Below are positions 18,760 to 28,069 of a DNA stretch of 64,000 bases, piece after piece. Each line of letters starts with the position of its first letter. Within the stretch, counting starts at the first letter, position 1. Below the pieces are notes generated by a model. That model worked only from the letters and a program-made list of their open reading frames with translations, ran no database searches and was not told where the DNA came from. The stretch comes from Caulobacter sp. Lineage in GTDB: Bacteria; Pseudomonadota; Alphaproteobacteria; Caulobacterales; Caulobacteraceae. The DNA lies in NCBI GenBank assembly GCA_021741355.1, contig JAIOXZ010000008.1:1-64000 (forward strand). Reading direction: 5' to 3'. A program made the position numbers and the translations under genes.

Positions 18760-19488
18760 TCAGAACGGTGTGAACCGCTCCACGATCGCCTGACCGGCCG
18801 GCGTGCGCTGCACGCGGCTGATGTCGCCCCGGCCGCCATAGGCGATGCGCGCTTCGGCGATCTGGGTGTGCCGGACGGTGTTGGCGGCCGAGATATCCTC
18901 CGGCCGCACGATGCCGGACACGGTCAGGCGGCGCAGTTCGCCGTTGGTCATCACTTCCTGGGTGCCCTGGATGACCAGGTTGCCATTGGGCAGCACGCCG
19001 GTGACGACGGCCGCGACGGTCAGGCTGATCTTCTCCGAACGGGTCACCGCGCCGGCGCCGGCCTTGGTCGAGGTCGAACCGGTCTCGAGCGCCGCTGAGG
19101 GGTCAAAGCCACCCGGCAGAATTTTCCCCAGCGAGCTTTCCAGCCCGAACAGGTGCGGGAAGCCCATCGTCTGGTTGGCCGTGCGCGACGTCGTGGAATT
19201 GTTCTGGGTGCGGGCGGAATCGTCGATGTCGATCTGCACGGTCATGATGTCGCCGACACGGGAGGCGCGCTGGTCGACGAAGAAGGCCCGCGCGCCGGCG
19301 CGCCAGAGCGAATTGGCGCTGGCCGGCTGGGGTTGCATGCCCGGGGGGGACAGGACGCTCTGGTCCTGCGGCACCAGCGCCGAGGGGTAGCCGATGGGCG
19401 TGAGTTCCGGACCGCGCACTGCTTCGGACACGGTCGAGCAGGCGGCGAGGGGGGCGAAGGCGAGGGCGGCGAGAGCGGCGAAACGCAT
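18760..19488 (-). CDS. flgH: Flagellar L-ring protein FlgH
   Basis: 242 residues; outer-membrane lipoprotein that forms the L ring of the flagellar basal body. The lipobox LAAC gives an acylated Cys at about residue 17. The mature protein has the family marks SLW near the start (NSLWRAGARAFF) and the D-x-D / SRTANQ segment, and it ends in the QRTPAGQAIVERFTPF strand. It is the last core gene of a minus-strand operon with flgF, flgG and flgA; 12 bp separate it from flgA. Confidence 0.95.
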   Translation of the reverse strand: MRFAALAALAFAPLAACSTVSEAVRGPELTPIGYPSALVPQDQSVLSPPGMQPQPASANSLWRAGARAFFVDQRASRVGDIMTVQIDIDDSARTQNNSTTSRTANQTMGFPHLFGLESSLGKILPGGFDPSAALETGSTSTKAGAGAVTRSEKISLTVAAVVTGVLPNGNLVIQGTQEVMTNGELRRLTVSGIVRPEDISAANTVRHTQIAEARIAYGGRGDISRVQRTPAGQAIVERFTPF

Positions 19489-19500
19489 GAAACTGATCCT

Positions 19501-20241
19501 CTAGCGGACGGCGTACTGGGAAGAGCCGGCGGCTTTCAGCCGTTGCGCCTCGGGGCCGGTGACGGCGGTTCCGGGCGCGGTCGCGACCGCCTCGATGACT
19601 TTCTTCGAGGCGGGATTTTGTACACTGAAGCTCTGGCCGATGGCCGCGGCGCCGAGCGCCTTGGCCTGCAGCGTCAGGCTGATGCCGTTGTCGGACCAGG
19701 TCACCTGGACCATGTCCCCGGGCTTGATCACCTGCTGGGCGACGACGTCGCGCTGGCTGACGACGGCGCCCTCGCGCAGCGGGCGCTTGGCGGCCATGCC
19801 GATGACCATGTCGGCGTCGCGCGGCGCGTCAGACGGCGCGCCGGCGACCTTGGTCCAGGCCATGTCCTGCGGCTGGATCACCTCGCCGGTGTTGAGGCTG
19901 CGGGTCCAGGTCAGGACCTCGACGTTGCCGCGCTGGGCCGGGCTTGCGGTTGTTTCAGCCGCCCCGCCTCGGACGACGATGCGGCGCAGGCCCTGCGGAT
20001 TGCTCCAGTCGAGGCCCGCCCGGCGCGCCAGACCCTGCACGGCGGCGGCGTCCAGCACGACCGAGGGCCCGGTCCGGGTCGCCACCAGCACGCCCGAGGC
20101 GCCGCCGGCGCCGTCGAAAAGATCGCCCAGCGTGACGCGGCCGTCGCCGTCGGCCACATCGGCCTTCAGGCTGACGGAGCCCGCCAGGGCGGGGGACGCC
20201 ATCAGGGCGGCGCAGAGCGCGGTCAGGAAGGCGCGGCCCAT
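19501..20241 (-). CDS. flgA: Flagellar P-ring assembly protein FlgA
   Basis: 246 residues; periplasmic chaperone that assists P-ring (FlgI) assembly. A Sec signal peptide (about residues 1-21) is followed by the SAF-like domain. Typical pieces are AKRPLREGAVVSQRDV and IKPGDMVQV, followed by the LQAKALGAAAIGQSFSVQNP segment near the C-terminus. Only 1 bp separates it from flgG upstream, consistent with one operon. flgI itself is not in this window. Confidence 0.92.
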   Translation of the reverse strand: MGRAFLTALCAALMASPALAGSVSLKADVADGDGRVTLGDLFDGAGGASGVLVATRTGPSVVLDAAAVQGLARRAGLDWSNPQGLRRIVVRGGAAETTASPAQRGNVEVLTWTRSLNTGEVIQPQDMAWTKVAGAPSDAPRDADMVIGMAAKRPLREGAVVSQRDVVAQQVIKPGDMVQVTWSDNGISLTLQAKALGAAAIGQSFSVQNPASKKVIEAVATAPGTAVTGPEAQRLKAAGSSQYAVR

Positions 20242-20242
20242 C

Positions 20243-21031
20243 CTACGACTTCACCTGGTTGGCCGCCTGCAGCATCTCGTCGGCGGTGGTGATGACCTTG
20301 GAGTTCATCTCATAGGCGCGCTGGGCGATGATCAGGGCGGTGATTTCGCTGACCGCGTCGACGTTCGAGGCTTCGGTGTAGCCCTGCAGCAGCTGGCCGA
20401 AGCCCGTCGTGCCGGGGGCGCCGGTGACAGCGGGGCCGGAAGCGCCGCTCTCCATATAGAGGTTGTCGCCCATCGCCTCGAGGCCGGCCTCGTTGACGAA
20501 GGTCGCCAGCTCCAGCTGACCGGCGACTTCCGGCGCGGCCGTGCCGGCCTTGGTCACCTGGACCTGTCCGGACTTGGAGATGGTCACATCGACGGCGTCC
20601 GCCGGGATCGTGATCGACGGCTGGATCTGGTAGCCGTCCTCGGTCACCAGCTGGCCCTGGTCGTTCAGCGACAGGTTGCCGGCGCGGGTGAAGGCCGTCT
20701 CGCCGGTGGGCATCAGCACCTGCAGATAGCCGCGGCCCTGGATGGCCAGGTCATAGGTGTTTTCGGTGCTGGTCAGCGCGCCCTGGCCGGTGATCCGGTA
20801 GGTGCTGCCGGCCTTCACGCCGCCGCCGATCTGCACGCCGGTCGGGACGACCGTGCCCTGGTCGGACGACTGGGCGCCGGCCCGTTCGAGGCTCTGGTAG
20901 AGCAGGTCCTGGAATTCCGCCCGCTGGCGCTTGAAGCCGACGGTGTTCATGTTGGCGATGTTGTTCGAGATAACCTCGACGTTCATCTGCTGGGCCGCCA
21001 TGCCGGTGGCGGCGGTGCGAAGAGCCTGCAT
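20243..21031 (-). CDS. flgG: Flagellar distal rod protein FlgG
   Basis: 262 residues, the standard length. The rod/hook N-terminal signature is ATGMAAQQMNVEVISNNIAN and the C-terminal coil is SEITALIIAQRAYEMNSKVI. The D1 domain, including PTGVQIGGGV, is as in other FlgG proteins. It builds the distal rod between the hook and the proximal rod. It is 14 bp downstream of flgF and followed at once by flgA. Confidence 0.97.
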   Translation of the reverse strand: MQALRTAATGMAAQQMNVEVISNNIANMNTVGFKRQRAEFQDLLYQSLERAGAQSSDQGTVVPTGVQIGGGVKAGSTYRITGQGALTSTENTYDLAIQGRGYLQVLMPTGETAFTRAGNLSLNDQGQLVTEDGYQIQPSITIPADAVDVTISKSGQVQVTKAGTAAPEVAGQLELATFVNEAGLEAMGDNLYMESGASGPAVTGAPGTTGFGQLLQGYTEASNVDAVSEITALIIAQRAYEMNSKVITTADEMLQAANQVKS

Positions 21032-21045
21032 CAGGCGTTACTCCC

Positions 21046-21780
21046 TCAAGCGACCCTGCCCAGCCGCTCGATCGAGCGGCGAGACAGTTCGGCGGATTTT
21101 TCAATCGTGCGCGCCATGCTCTCGTAGGCGCGGCTGATTTCGATCAGGCGGGTGACCTGCAGGATCGAATTGACGTTGCTGCCCTCCAGCATGCCCTGGT
21201 GGACCCGGGCGGCCGTGGAGACCTGCGGCTGCAGGTTGGAGGCGTTGCGGAACTGGTTGTCGCCGGTCTTGGAGAGACCCGCCAGGTCATCGAAGGTGAC
21301 CACGTCGATCTTGCCGACCTTGGTGACGCCCTGGCTGACCGTGCCGTCGGCGGCGATGGACACCGGTCCGAGCTCGGGGTTGATGACAATCTCGCCGGCC
21401 TGGCCCTGCACCGCGTCGCCGGCCTGGGTGGTCAGCTTGCCTTCGGGGCTCAGGGTGAAGCGGCCGTCGCGGGTGTAGCGCTCGCCGGCGTCCGTCTGGA
21501 TCTTGAAGAAGCCCTGGCCCTCGATGCCGAGGTCGAACGACCCGCCGGTCTGGCGCAGCGTTCCCTGGCCGAAATCGCGGGTCACGCCGTCGTCGATGAC
21601 GAACTTCAGGCTGGCGGGGCCGTCGACCATCTTCGCCCCGGTCGAGGGGTCGGTCCTGACCATCGTGCCCTCGACCTTGAACCCGGTCGTGTCCACGTTG
21701 GCGATATTGTTGGCGACGATATCCAGCTCGCGCCGAAGGGTCATCTGGCGTGACAGGGCGACGTACATCGCGTTGTCCAT
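21046..21780 (-). CDS. flgF: Flagellar proximal rod protein FlgF
   Basis: 244 residues. The start MDNAMYVALS at 21780 matches the family; an upstream in-frame extension to 21834 overlaps the promoter and has no family match. The N-terminal signature includes IVANNIANVDTTGFK, and the C-terminal helix is VTRLIEISRAYESMARTI. It is the first gene of the flgF-flgG-flgA-flgH operon, with a sigma-54-type promoter 50-65 bp upstream. Confidence 0.95.
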   Translation of the reverse strand: MDNAMYVALSRQMTLRRELDIVANNIANVDTTGFKVEGTMVRTDPSTGAKMVDGPASLKFVIDDGVTRDFGQGTLRQTGGSFDLGIEGQGFFKIQTDAGERYTRDGRFTLSPEGKLTTQAGDAVQGQAGEIVINPELGPVSIAADGTVSQGVTKVGKIDVVTFDDLAGLSKTGDNQFRNASNLQPQVSTAARVHQGMLEGSNVNSILQVTRLIEISRAYESMARTIEKSAELSRRSIERLGRVA

Positions 21781-21830
21781 GATGGGTCTCCCTGGGCGAT
21801 TTCGACGCGGTTTGCGACGCCTTCCGCCCT

Positions 21831-21845
21831 GCAACCTTCGGGCCA
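21831..21845 (-). promoter_or_regulatory. Sigma-54-type promoter for flgF operon
   Basis: Read on the minus strand, TGGCCCGAAGGTTGC keeps the obligatory GG (-24) and GC (-12) with 10 nt between them and differs from TGGCACG-N4-TTGC at one base. It lies about 50 bp upstream of the flgF start. In Caulobacter, late rod, hook and ring operons are transcribed by sigma-54 RNA polymerase with FlbD, so type and position agree. Confidence 0.7.
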
Positions 21846-21994
21846 GTCCAAAAGGGCAACGATTTCAACGAGGAGAATGGTTAACGCGCGCCGCCCGGCG
21901 GTTCTTGCCGGGCGTATTCCGCCGCCCTTCAAAACCGATCCTTAACCAACGTGAACCATTGAGGAGAGGTCGAGGATTCTAGGGAGCCGCGCGC

Positions 21995-22624
21995 GTGGCC
22001 AAGGACAAGGGCAAGGAAGCCGAAGCCGCCCCCGAGGGCGAGGCTGCGGCTGACGGCGCGGACGCCGCCGCCGGGGGCAAGAAGAAGCTCCCGATGAAGA
22101 TGGTGATCATCGGCGGCGTCGCGGCGGTGCTGGTGCTCGGCGGCGGCGGTGCGGGCGCATTCATCTTCATGAAACCCAAGCCCGCGGCCGAGGCCGGCGC
22201 GCACGGCGAGCACGGTGAAAAGCCGGCGAAACCCAAGAAGCCGAAGAAGAAGGATGGCGGCCACGGCGGCGGCGACAAGCCGGAAGCCGGCGCGGCCACC
22301 GTCAAGGAGGGCCCGGACGGGGTCGTATTCTACACCCTGCCCGACATCGTCGTGAACATGCAGACCGCCGACGGCCGCGCGACCTTCCTGAAGCTGAAGC
22401 TAACGTTCGAGCTGCCGGACCATGAAATCGTCGAGGTGCTCAATCCGAACATGCCCAGGCTCCAGGACATGTTCCAGACCTTCCTCCGCGAGCTGCGGCC
22501 GGAAGATCTGCAGGGCAGCCAGGGCAGCTACCAGCTGCGCATGGAAATCCTGCGCCGGGTGAATCTCGTCGTCGCCCCGTCAAAGGTCAACGCCGTCCTG
22601 ATCGAGGAGATGCTGATCAACTAG
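21995..22624 (+). CDS. fliL: Flagellar basal body protein FliL
   Basis: 209 residues from a GTG start at 21995; no upstream ATG fits. A charged cytoplasmic Lys/Glu-rich segment is followed by one membrane helix (about residues 35-58). A Lys/His/Gly-rich linker then leads to the periplasmic domain (about 105-209) with the stretch FYTLPDIVVNMQT and a C-terminal end VLIEEMLIN. FliL supports stator function around the motor. It opens a plus-strand operon with fliM; the intergenic region shared with flgF holds a TTAACC...TGAACC motif close to, but not exactly, a CtrA box. Confidence 0.93.
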   Translation: MAKDKGKEAEAAPEGEAAADGADAAAGGKKKLPMKMVIIGGVAAVLVLGGGGAGAFIFMKPKPAAEAGAHGEHGEKPAKPKKPKKKDGGHGGGDKPEAGAATVKEGPDGVVFYTLPDIVVNMQTADGRATFLKLKLTFELPDHEIVEVLNPNMPRLQDMFQTFLRELRPEDLQGSQGSYQLRMEILRRVNLVVAPSKVNAVLIEEMLIN

Positions 22625-22650
22625 GCCCCGGCCCGTTGGACGCAACACGC

Positions 22651-23769
22651 ATGGCTGACGAAAGCGAAGATCAGGCCGCGATGGCCCAGTGGGCCCAGGA
22701 AAACGCTCCGGGTAGCGACGCCGTCGGCGCGACCGGCGGCGACTGGGACGCGCCGGCCGGGTCCGAGGATGCGCTGATCGGTTCCGAGCGCATCCTGAAC
22801 CAGGACGAGATCGACAGCCTGCTCGGCTTCGACCTGACCGACGACGACGCGTCCGAGCGCACCGGCATTCGCGCGATCATCAACTCGGCGCTGGTGTCCT
22901 ACGAGCGTCTGCCGATGCTCGAGATCGTCTTTGACCGGCTGGTCCGGCTGATGACCACGAGCCTGCGCAACTTCACCAGCGACAACGTCGAGGTCAGTCT
23001 CGACAACATCAGTTCGATCCGGTTCGGCGACTATCTCAACTCGATCCCGCTGCCGGCGATCCTGTCGGTGTTCCGCGCCAAGGAGCTGGACAACTACGGC
23101 CTGCTGACGGTCGACTCCAACCTGATCTACTCGATCGTCGACGTGCTGCTGGGCGGCCGTCGCGGCACGGCGGCCATGCGCATCGAAGGCCGGCCCTACA
23201 CCACCATCGAGCGGGTGCTGGTCCAGCGGATGGTCGAGGTCGTCCTGGCCGACGCCAAGGCCGCTTTCGAGCCCCTGACCCCGGTCAACTTCGTGCTCGA
23301 CCGGCTGGAGACCAATCCGCGCTTCGCCGCCATCGCCCGTCCGGCCAACGCCGCCATCCTGGTCAAGCTGCGGATCGACATGGAAGACCGCGGCGGCCGG
23401 ATCGAGCTGCTGCTGCCCTACGCCACGCTCGAGCCGATCCGGAAGATGCTGCTGCAGCAGTTCATGGGCGAGAAGTTCGGCCGCGACAACATCTGGGAAG
23501 GGCACCTGGCGACCGAGCTCTGGACGACCCAGATGGAGGTCCGCGCCGTCCTCGACGAGCAGCAGGTCAGCCTCTCCAAGGTGCTGAACCTGAAGGTCGG
23601 CGACACGATTATGCTCAACGCCACGGCCGACAGCCTGGTCGAACTGCGCGCCGGCACGATCCCGCTGACCCGCGGCCGCATGGGCCGTCGCAACCACCAC
23701 ATCGCCGTTCGTTGCGAGGCGCCGTTGACCCCGGCGGCCAAGCAAGCCGTGCAGAAGAGGCTCACATGA
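22651..23769 (+). CDS. fliM: Flagellar motor switch protein FliM
   Basis: 372 residues from ATG 22651; an in-frame TTG at 22636 is an alternative. The N-terminus has an acidic region leading to NQDEIDSLLGF, the CheY-binding-type segment. The middle domain has the GGXXG-like loop (LLGGRRGTAAM) and the C-terminal SpoA domain includes LNLKVGDTIML. It forms the C ring with FliG and FliN. The final codons overlap the next gene as ATGA. Confidence 0.96.
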   Translation: MADESEDQAAMAQWAQENAPGSDAVGATGGDWDAPAGSEDALIGSERILNQDEIDSLLGFDLTDDDASERTGIRAIINSALVSYERLPMLEIVFDRLVRLMTTSLRNFTSDNVEVSLDNISSIRFGDYLNSIPLPAILSVFRAKELDNYGLLTVDSNLIYSIVDVLLGGRRGTAAMRIEGRPYTTIERVLVQRMVEVVLADAKAAFEPLTPVNFVLDRLETNPRFAAIARPANAAILVKLRIDMEDRGGRIELLLPYATLEPIRKMLLQQFMGEKFGRDNIWEGHLATELWTTQMEVRAVLDEQQVSLSKVLNLKVGDTIMLNATADSLVELRAGTIPLTRGRMGRRNHHIAVRCEAPLTPAAKQAVQKRLT

Positions 23770-24227
23770 GCGCCGTCGCCATCGTCATGAACCTGATCCT
23801 CTCCAGCCTGCTGCTGGCGGCGCTGGTGTTCGGCTGGCGGCTGGAGCGGCGTCTGAAGGCGCTCAAGGACAGCCACGACAGCTTCGCCCGCGCGGTCGCC
23901 GATCTCGACACCGCTGCGGCCCGCGCCGAACAGGGCCTGGCCGACCTGCGCGCGGCGACGGACGAGGCCGCCGAGACCCTGTCCGACCGGATCGAGGCCG
24001 CCAAGGCCCTTTCGGTCCGTCTCGAGCGCGGTGTTTCCGCTTCCTCAACCTCGACCCTTCAGACTGAAGCCCGTCCGGCCGACGTCGTTCGCGAGCGCGA
24101 GCGACCGGAGCCCGTGCGGGTCGAACCGGCCGCGACGCCCAGGTCCCGCGCCCGGGTGGACGATGACCTGTTTGAACCGGACGCCGACGGCGGCCGGTTC
24201 CGCGCCATACTTGGAGGCCGTCGATGA
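23766..24227 (+). CDS. Bitopic coiled-coil protein in the fliLM operon (DUF6468/PflI-like)
   Basis: 153 residues. One membrane helix lies at about residues 4-22, followed by a cytoplasmic coiled coil (about 25-95, with regular Ala/Leu/Glu heptads) and a Pro/Arg/Glu-rich linker. The C-terminal conserved box is DDDLFEPDADGGRFRAILGGRR. It overlaps fliM by 4 bp and the next gene by 4 bp, so it is translated with them. From memory, Caulobacter has a small bitopic flagellar-positioning protein (PflI) next to fliLM; this gene has the right place and architecture, but homology was not tested. Confidence 0.7.
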   Translation: MSAVAIVMNLILSSLLLAALVFGWRLERRLKALKDSHDSFARAVADLDTAAARAEQGLADLRAATDEAAETLSDRIEAAKALSVRLERGVSASSTSTLQTEARPADVVRERERPEPVRVEPAATPRSRARVDDDLFEPDADGGRFRAILGGRR

Positions 24228-25111
24228 AGAACATGCCCCGGATCCTGCCGCTGGCGGGCGTCGCCGTCGTCGGTGTGCTGGCTATCAACGCCCTGTCCGG
24301 CGCGCGGACCCTGCCGGAGCTGTTCACGGGCGCTCGGGCCTTCGCCGAAGAACTGGCCGGCGGCAAGGCGGACGCCGCCGCGCCGGCCGAGAAGTCCACC
24401 GCTGCCGCGGCCGCCAAGCCCGCCGCGGTCTGCGCGCCGACGGCCGCGGAGCTGGCCCGGGAGGCCAACCTGTCGCCCGCCGAACTGCGCATGCTGCAGA
24501 GCCTTGGCGCGCGCCGGGGTGAACTGGACCAGCGCGAGGGCGACATCGAGCTGCAACTGCAGCTTCTGGCCGCGGCTGAAGCCAAGCTGGATGCGCGGGT
24601 CAAGGCGTTGGACGGACTGAAGGGCGACATCCAGGGCCTGCTCGGCCAGGCTGACGCCCAGCAACAGGCCGAGACAACCCGCATGGTCGCGGTGTTCTCG
24701 GCGATGAAGCCCAAGGACGCGGCCGCCCGCATGACCGTGCTGGAAGACTCCGTGCGCCTGCCGATCGCCGCCAAGATGAAGGAACGGACCCTGGCGGCGA
24801 TCCTGGCGCAGATGTCGCCCGCCGAAGCCAAGAAGATGACCGAAAGTCTCGCCCGGCGGTTCGAGGCCAGCACCAGCCTGGCGGCCGCCCGTACGGCCGT
24901 CGCCCCGCCGGTCCAGACCGCCGCCCTGACGCCGCCGGCCGCGGCTGCGCCCGCCGCCGCTACGCCGGCGCGGACGCCCGCGAGAACCCCGGCCCGCACG
25001 CCGGTCAAACCGGCCGTGAAGCCCTCCGCCGGGCCCGCGCCGGCTGCGCCGACGTCGACTCCTCCGGCGGCGACGGGCCCGGCGTCCGCCGCCACGCCAG
25101 CGACAAAATAG
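24224..25111 (+). CDS. MotE-family protein (flagellar motor accessory)
   Basis: 295 residues. An N-terminal membrane or signal helix (about 7-24) is followed by an Ala-rich linker with one Cys. A coiled coil (about 90-150) leads to an MgtE-N-like domain marked by VFSAMKPKDAAARM and ILAQMSPAEAKKMTESL. The last 80 residues are a Pro/Ala/Thr-rich tail, longer than in rhizobial MotE. MotE of rhizobia is a periplasmic chaperone for MotC; a comparable role with periplasmic motor parts is likely but not shown. It overlaps the previous gene by 4 bp, and its stop is followed immediately by the GTG start of the next. Confidence 0.82.
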   Translation: MKNMPRILPLAGVAVVGVLAINALSGARTLPELFTGARAFAEELAGGKADAAAPAEKSTAAAAAKPAAVCAPTAAELAREANLSPAELRMLQSLGARRGELDQREGDIELQLQLLAAAEAKLDARVKALDGLKGDIQGLLGQADAQQQAETTRMVAVFSAMKPKDAAARMTVLEDSVRLPIAAKMKERTLAAILAQMSPAEAKKMTESLARRFEASTSLAAARTAVAPPVQTAALTPPAAAAPAAATPARTPARTPARTPVKPAVKPSAGPAPAAPTSTPPAATGPASAATPATK

Positions 25112-28039
25112 GTGTCGCTCCGCTCCCTCCTGCGCTCGGGCGTCGCTGCGGCCTGTATCGTCGCGGTATCGGCTCCGGCCGTGCTGCCGACGGTGGCGGT
25201 CGCCGCCCGTCCGCCGCTGGAGGTGCGCACCGCCCAGTCGGGCAAGCTGACCAAGATCGAGTTCCACTGGGCCGGCGGGGCCAAGGTGTCCACGCGCCGG
25301 GTCGGCCAGACGCTGACCCTGCGGTTCAGCCGCGACGCCCGGCCGGACATCTCGACCCTGCGGATCTTCCCGCCGAAATGGCTCAAGGGCGCTGAGTCAC
25401 GGCACACGCCGGGCGGCCTGGAGATCGATCTGCTTCTGGCCGACAACGCCGAGGCCAAGGTCGGATCGGCGGACGGCGCGATCTACGTCAATCTGTTCGA
25501 AAAGCCCGGGGCGCCGGCCGTTCCGGCTGTCGCGGCGGTGGCCGAAGCTGCACCGGCGCCGGAGCCCGCTCCAAGGGCGCCGCGACCCAACCCGCTGCCG
25601 GCCGGCGGCGTCGTGCGCATGGCGCCGGACATCGCGGGCGCCCAGGTGAAGCTGCGATTCGACTGGGCCAATCCCGCCGGCGCGGCCGTGTTCCGGCGTG
25701 GCGAAGCCGTCTGGGTCGTGTTCGACACAGCGGCGACCCTGGACGTCTCAAAGGCGCCGCGCGGCGTCTCGCAATACCGGTCGGTGCAGGCGGTGAAGGG
25801 GCGGGACTATTCCGCCGTGCGCATCGTTACGCCGCGGAGCACGCCGATCGCCATTGTCGGCGAAGGCTCCAGCTGGACGCTCGTGCTGGGTCCCGGTCCC
25901 AAGACCGAGCCCGGCAAGATCGCCGTCGAGCGTGACGACGAGTCCGCCGAGGCTGCGCTGACCGCCGTTCTGGCCGGCGCCACCGCGTCGGTCTGGCTCG
26001 ATGATCCGGCTGTCGGCGACCGGATCGCGGTGGTCACGGCGCTCGCGCCGTCCAAGGGCCTGGCCTCGCGTCGCGACTATGTCGAGATGGCTCTGCTGCC
26101 GACCTTCCAGGGTCTGGCCGTCGAGCCCTACGCCACGGACCTGAAGGTCGTCGCCGAGGGCGATCTCGTGCGGATCGGCCGCCCGGCCGGACTGGCGCTG
26201 TCATCGGCCTCGGCCGGCGCCCGCAAGGTTGACGTCGCCGCCGGCGCGCCCCAGGCCGCGAGCATGCCGGCCCTGATGAACGACGACTGGGCCCATACCG
26301 GTCCGGGCGGCTTCATGGCGCGCTACGCCGCCCTCACCGAGGCAGCGGCCGCCGAGGGCGTGCAAGGATCGGCGGCGCCGGTCGAGGCCCGTATGGCCCT
26401 GGCCCGTTTCCTCGTCGGCGCCGAGCTGAGCTACGAGGCGATCGGGGTGCTGAACGCCACCGCGCGGCAGCAGGAGTCGATCATGGGCACGCCCGAGTTT
26501 CGCGGGCTCCGGGGTATCGCCCGCACCATGGCCGGCCGCGATAAGGAAGCCGAGTCAGACTTCGGCGTCGCGATCCTCGGCTCCGATCCGTCCGCCGCCG
26601 TCTGGCGCGGATACCTGGCCGCCCGGGGCGGTCAGTGGGCCGACGCTCGCGCGCGGTTCGCCGAAGGCGCGATGGCGGTCAGTCAGTTCTCACCGATCTG
26701 GAAGGCCCGCTTCCTCAGCGCGGACGCCGAGGCGGCGCTCGAACTGGGCGATCTGACGGCCGCCGAGGACCGGATCAACGAAGCCCTGGCCGAAACCTTG
26801 CCGGCCGCCGAGCAGCTGGCGGCCCGCCTGATCCAGGCCCGCCTGTTCGAGGCCCAGGGCCGCAAGAAGGGCGCGCTGGGCGTCTATCTGGCCATTTCCC
26901 GGGCGCCGCTCGACCAGTTGGCCGCCCCGGCGCTGCTGCGCGCCACACGGGTGAAGCAGGAACTGGGAGAGATCACCGTCACCCAGGCCGCCAACGCCTA
27001 CGACGGCCTGCGCTATCGCTGGCGCGGCGACGCGACCGAGCTGGAGACCATCCGCACGCTGGGCCAGCTCTACATCGCCCAGGGCCGCTATCGTGAGGCG
27101 CTCGAGGCGCTGCGCTCGGCCGGCACGCGCCTGCCGGACCTGCCGCAGGCGGTCCAGCTGCAGGGGGACCTGGCCAACGCCTTCCGGGCCCTGTTCCTCG
27201 ACGGCATGGCCGACGGGCTGGAGCCGATCCAGTCGCTGGCGCTGTTCTACGACTTCCAGGAGCTGACCCCGCCGGGCGCCGACGGCGACCTGATGGTCCG
27301 CAAGCTGGTCCGCCGGCTGGTCGACGTCGATCTGCTGACAGACGCCGCCCGGCTGCTGCAGTACCAGGTCGAGAACCGCCTCGACGGCGTGCCCAAGGCC
27401 CAGGTCGCCACCGATCTGGCGCTGATCTACCTGATGGACCGCAAGCCCGAGCAGGCGATGGCGGCGATCAACGGCTCGCGCACCACCGTCCTGCCCGCCG
27501 CGCTCAACGCCGAGCGCCGGATCATCACCGCCCGGGCGCTGATGGCGTTGGGCCGGCTCGACGCCGCCGCCGAGATCATCGAACCGGACACGTCGCCCGA
27601 CGCGCAGGACGTGCGCGCGGAGATCGCCTGGAAGGCCCGCAACTGGGCGCTCGCCGGGTCGCTGTTCGAGCGGGCCATCGGCGAGCGCTGGAAGTCGCCG
27701 CTGCCGCTGCGCCCGGACGAGGAGGCCAAGCTGCTGCGCGCCGGCGTCGCCTTCAGCCTGGCCGGCGACGACATCTCGCTGACCCGCCTGCGCGATCATT
27801 TCGCCGGCTATGTCGAGCTGGCCCGCAATCCGGAAGCCCTGCGTGTGGCCTTCGCCGGCGTCGACGGCGGCGCCCTGACCGCCAACGACTTCAGCCGCAC
27901 GGTCGCCGACAACGAAGGCTTCGCCGGCTGGGTCTCGAAGATGAAGGTCCGCTTCCGCGACAAGCCGGCGCCCGTGGGGCCGGCGGTGACGCGGGCCGCG
28001 GCCGCGCCGGCGGCGGCGGCAGGGACGCCGAGAGGGTAG
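25112..28039 (+). CDS. 975-residue secreted repeat protein in flagellar operon
   Basis: It starts with GTG at 25112, directly after the MotE-like stop, so translation is coupled. The N-terminal signal peptide (about residues 1-32) suggests a periplasmic product. Residues 33-130 form a beta-rich domain of AMIN-like appearance, followed by a Pro/Ala linker and a second beta domain (about 168-350). From about 420 to 930 the sequence is helical with TPR-like repeats (for example the segment with LYIAQGRYREALEAL). It ends in an Ala-rich tail. The architecture suggests a scaffold for the motor or cell envelope. It is the last gene of the fliL operon; its function is unknown. Confidence 0.75.
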   Translation: MSLRSLLRSGVAAACIVAVSAPAVLPTVAVAARPPLEVRTAQSGKLTKIEFHWAGGAKVSTRRVGQTLTLRFSRDARPDISTLRIFPPKWLKGAESRHTPGGLEIDLLLADNAEAKVGSADGAIYVNLFEKPGAPAVPAVAAVAEAAPAPEPAPRAPRPNPLPAGGVVRMAPDIAGAQVKLRFDWANPAGAAVFRRGEAVWVVFDTAATLDVSKAPRGVSQYRSVQAVKGRDYSAVRIVTPRSTPIAIVGEGSSWTLVLGPGPKTEPGKIAVERDDESAEAALTAVLAGATASVWLDDPAVGDRIAVVTALAPSKGLASRRDYVEMALLPTFQGLAVEPYATDLKVVAEGDLVRIGRPAGLALSSASAGARKVDVAAGAPQAASMPALMNDDWAHTGPGGFMARYAALTEAAAAEGVQGSAAPVEARMALARFLVGAELSYEAIGVLNATARQQESIMGTPEFRGLRGIARTMAGRDKEAESDFGVAILGSDPSAAVWRGYLAARGGQWADARARFAEGAMAVSQFSPIWKARFLSADAEAALELGDLTAAEDRINEALAETLPAAEQLAARLIQARLFEAQGRKKGALGVYLAISRAPLDQLAAPALLRATRVKQELGEITVTQAANAYDGLRYRWRGDATELETIRTLGQLYIAQGRYREALEALRSAGTRLPDLPQAVQLQGDLANAFRALFLDGMADGLEPIQSLALFYDFQELTPPGADGDLMVRKLVRRLVDVDLLTDAARLLQYQVENRLDGVPKAQVATDLALIYLMDRKPEQAMAAINGSRTTVLPAALNAERRIITARALMALGRLDAAAEIIEPDTSPDAQDVRAEIAWKARNWALAGSLFERAIGERWKSPLPLRPDEEAKLLRAGVAFSLAGDDISLTRLRDHFAGYVELARNPEALRVAFAGVDGGALTANDFSRTVADNEGFAGWVSKMKVRFRDKPAPVGPAVTRAAAAPAAAAGTPRG

Positions 28040-28069
28040 CCGGAGGCGCGGACGTAGGCGTCCCGGGCC

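Noticed and set aside
21945-21965. CtrA box upstream of fliL
   Set aside because: TTAACC and TGAACC half-sites are present, but the spacing is one base short of TTAA-N7-TTAA and the second half is mismatched.
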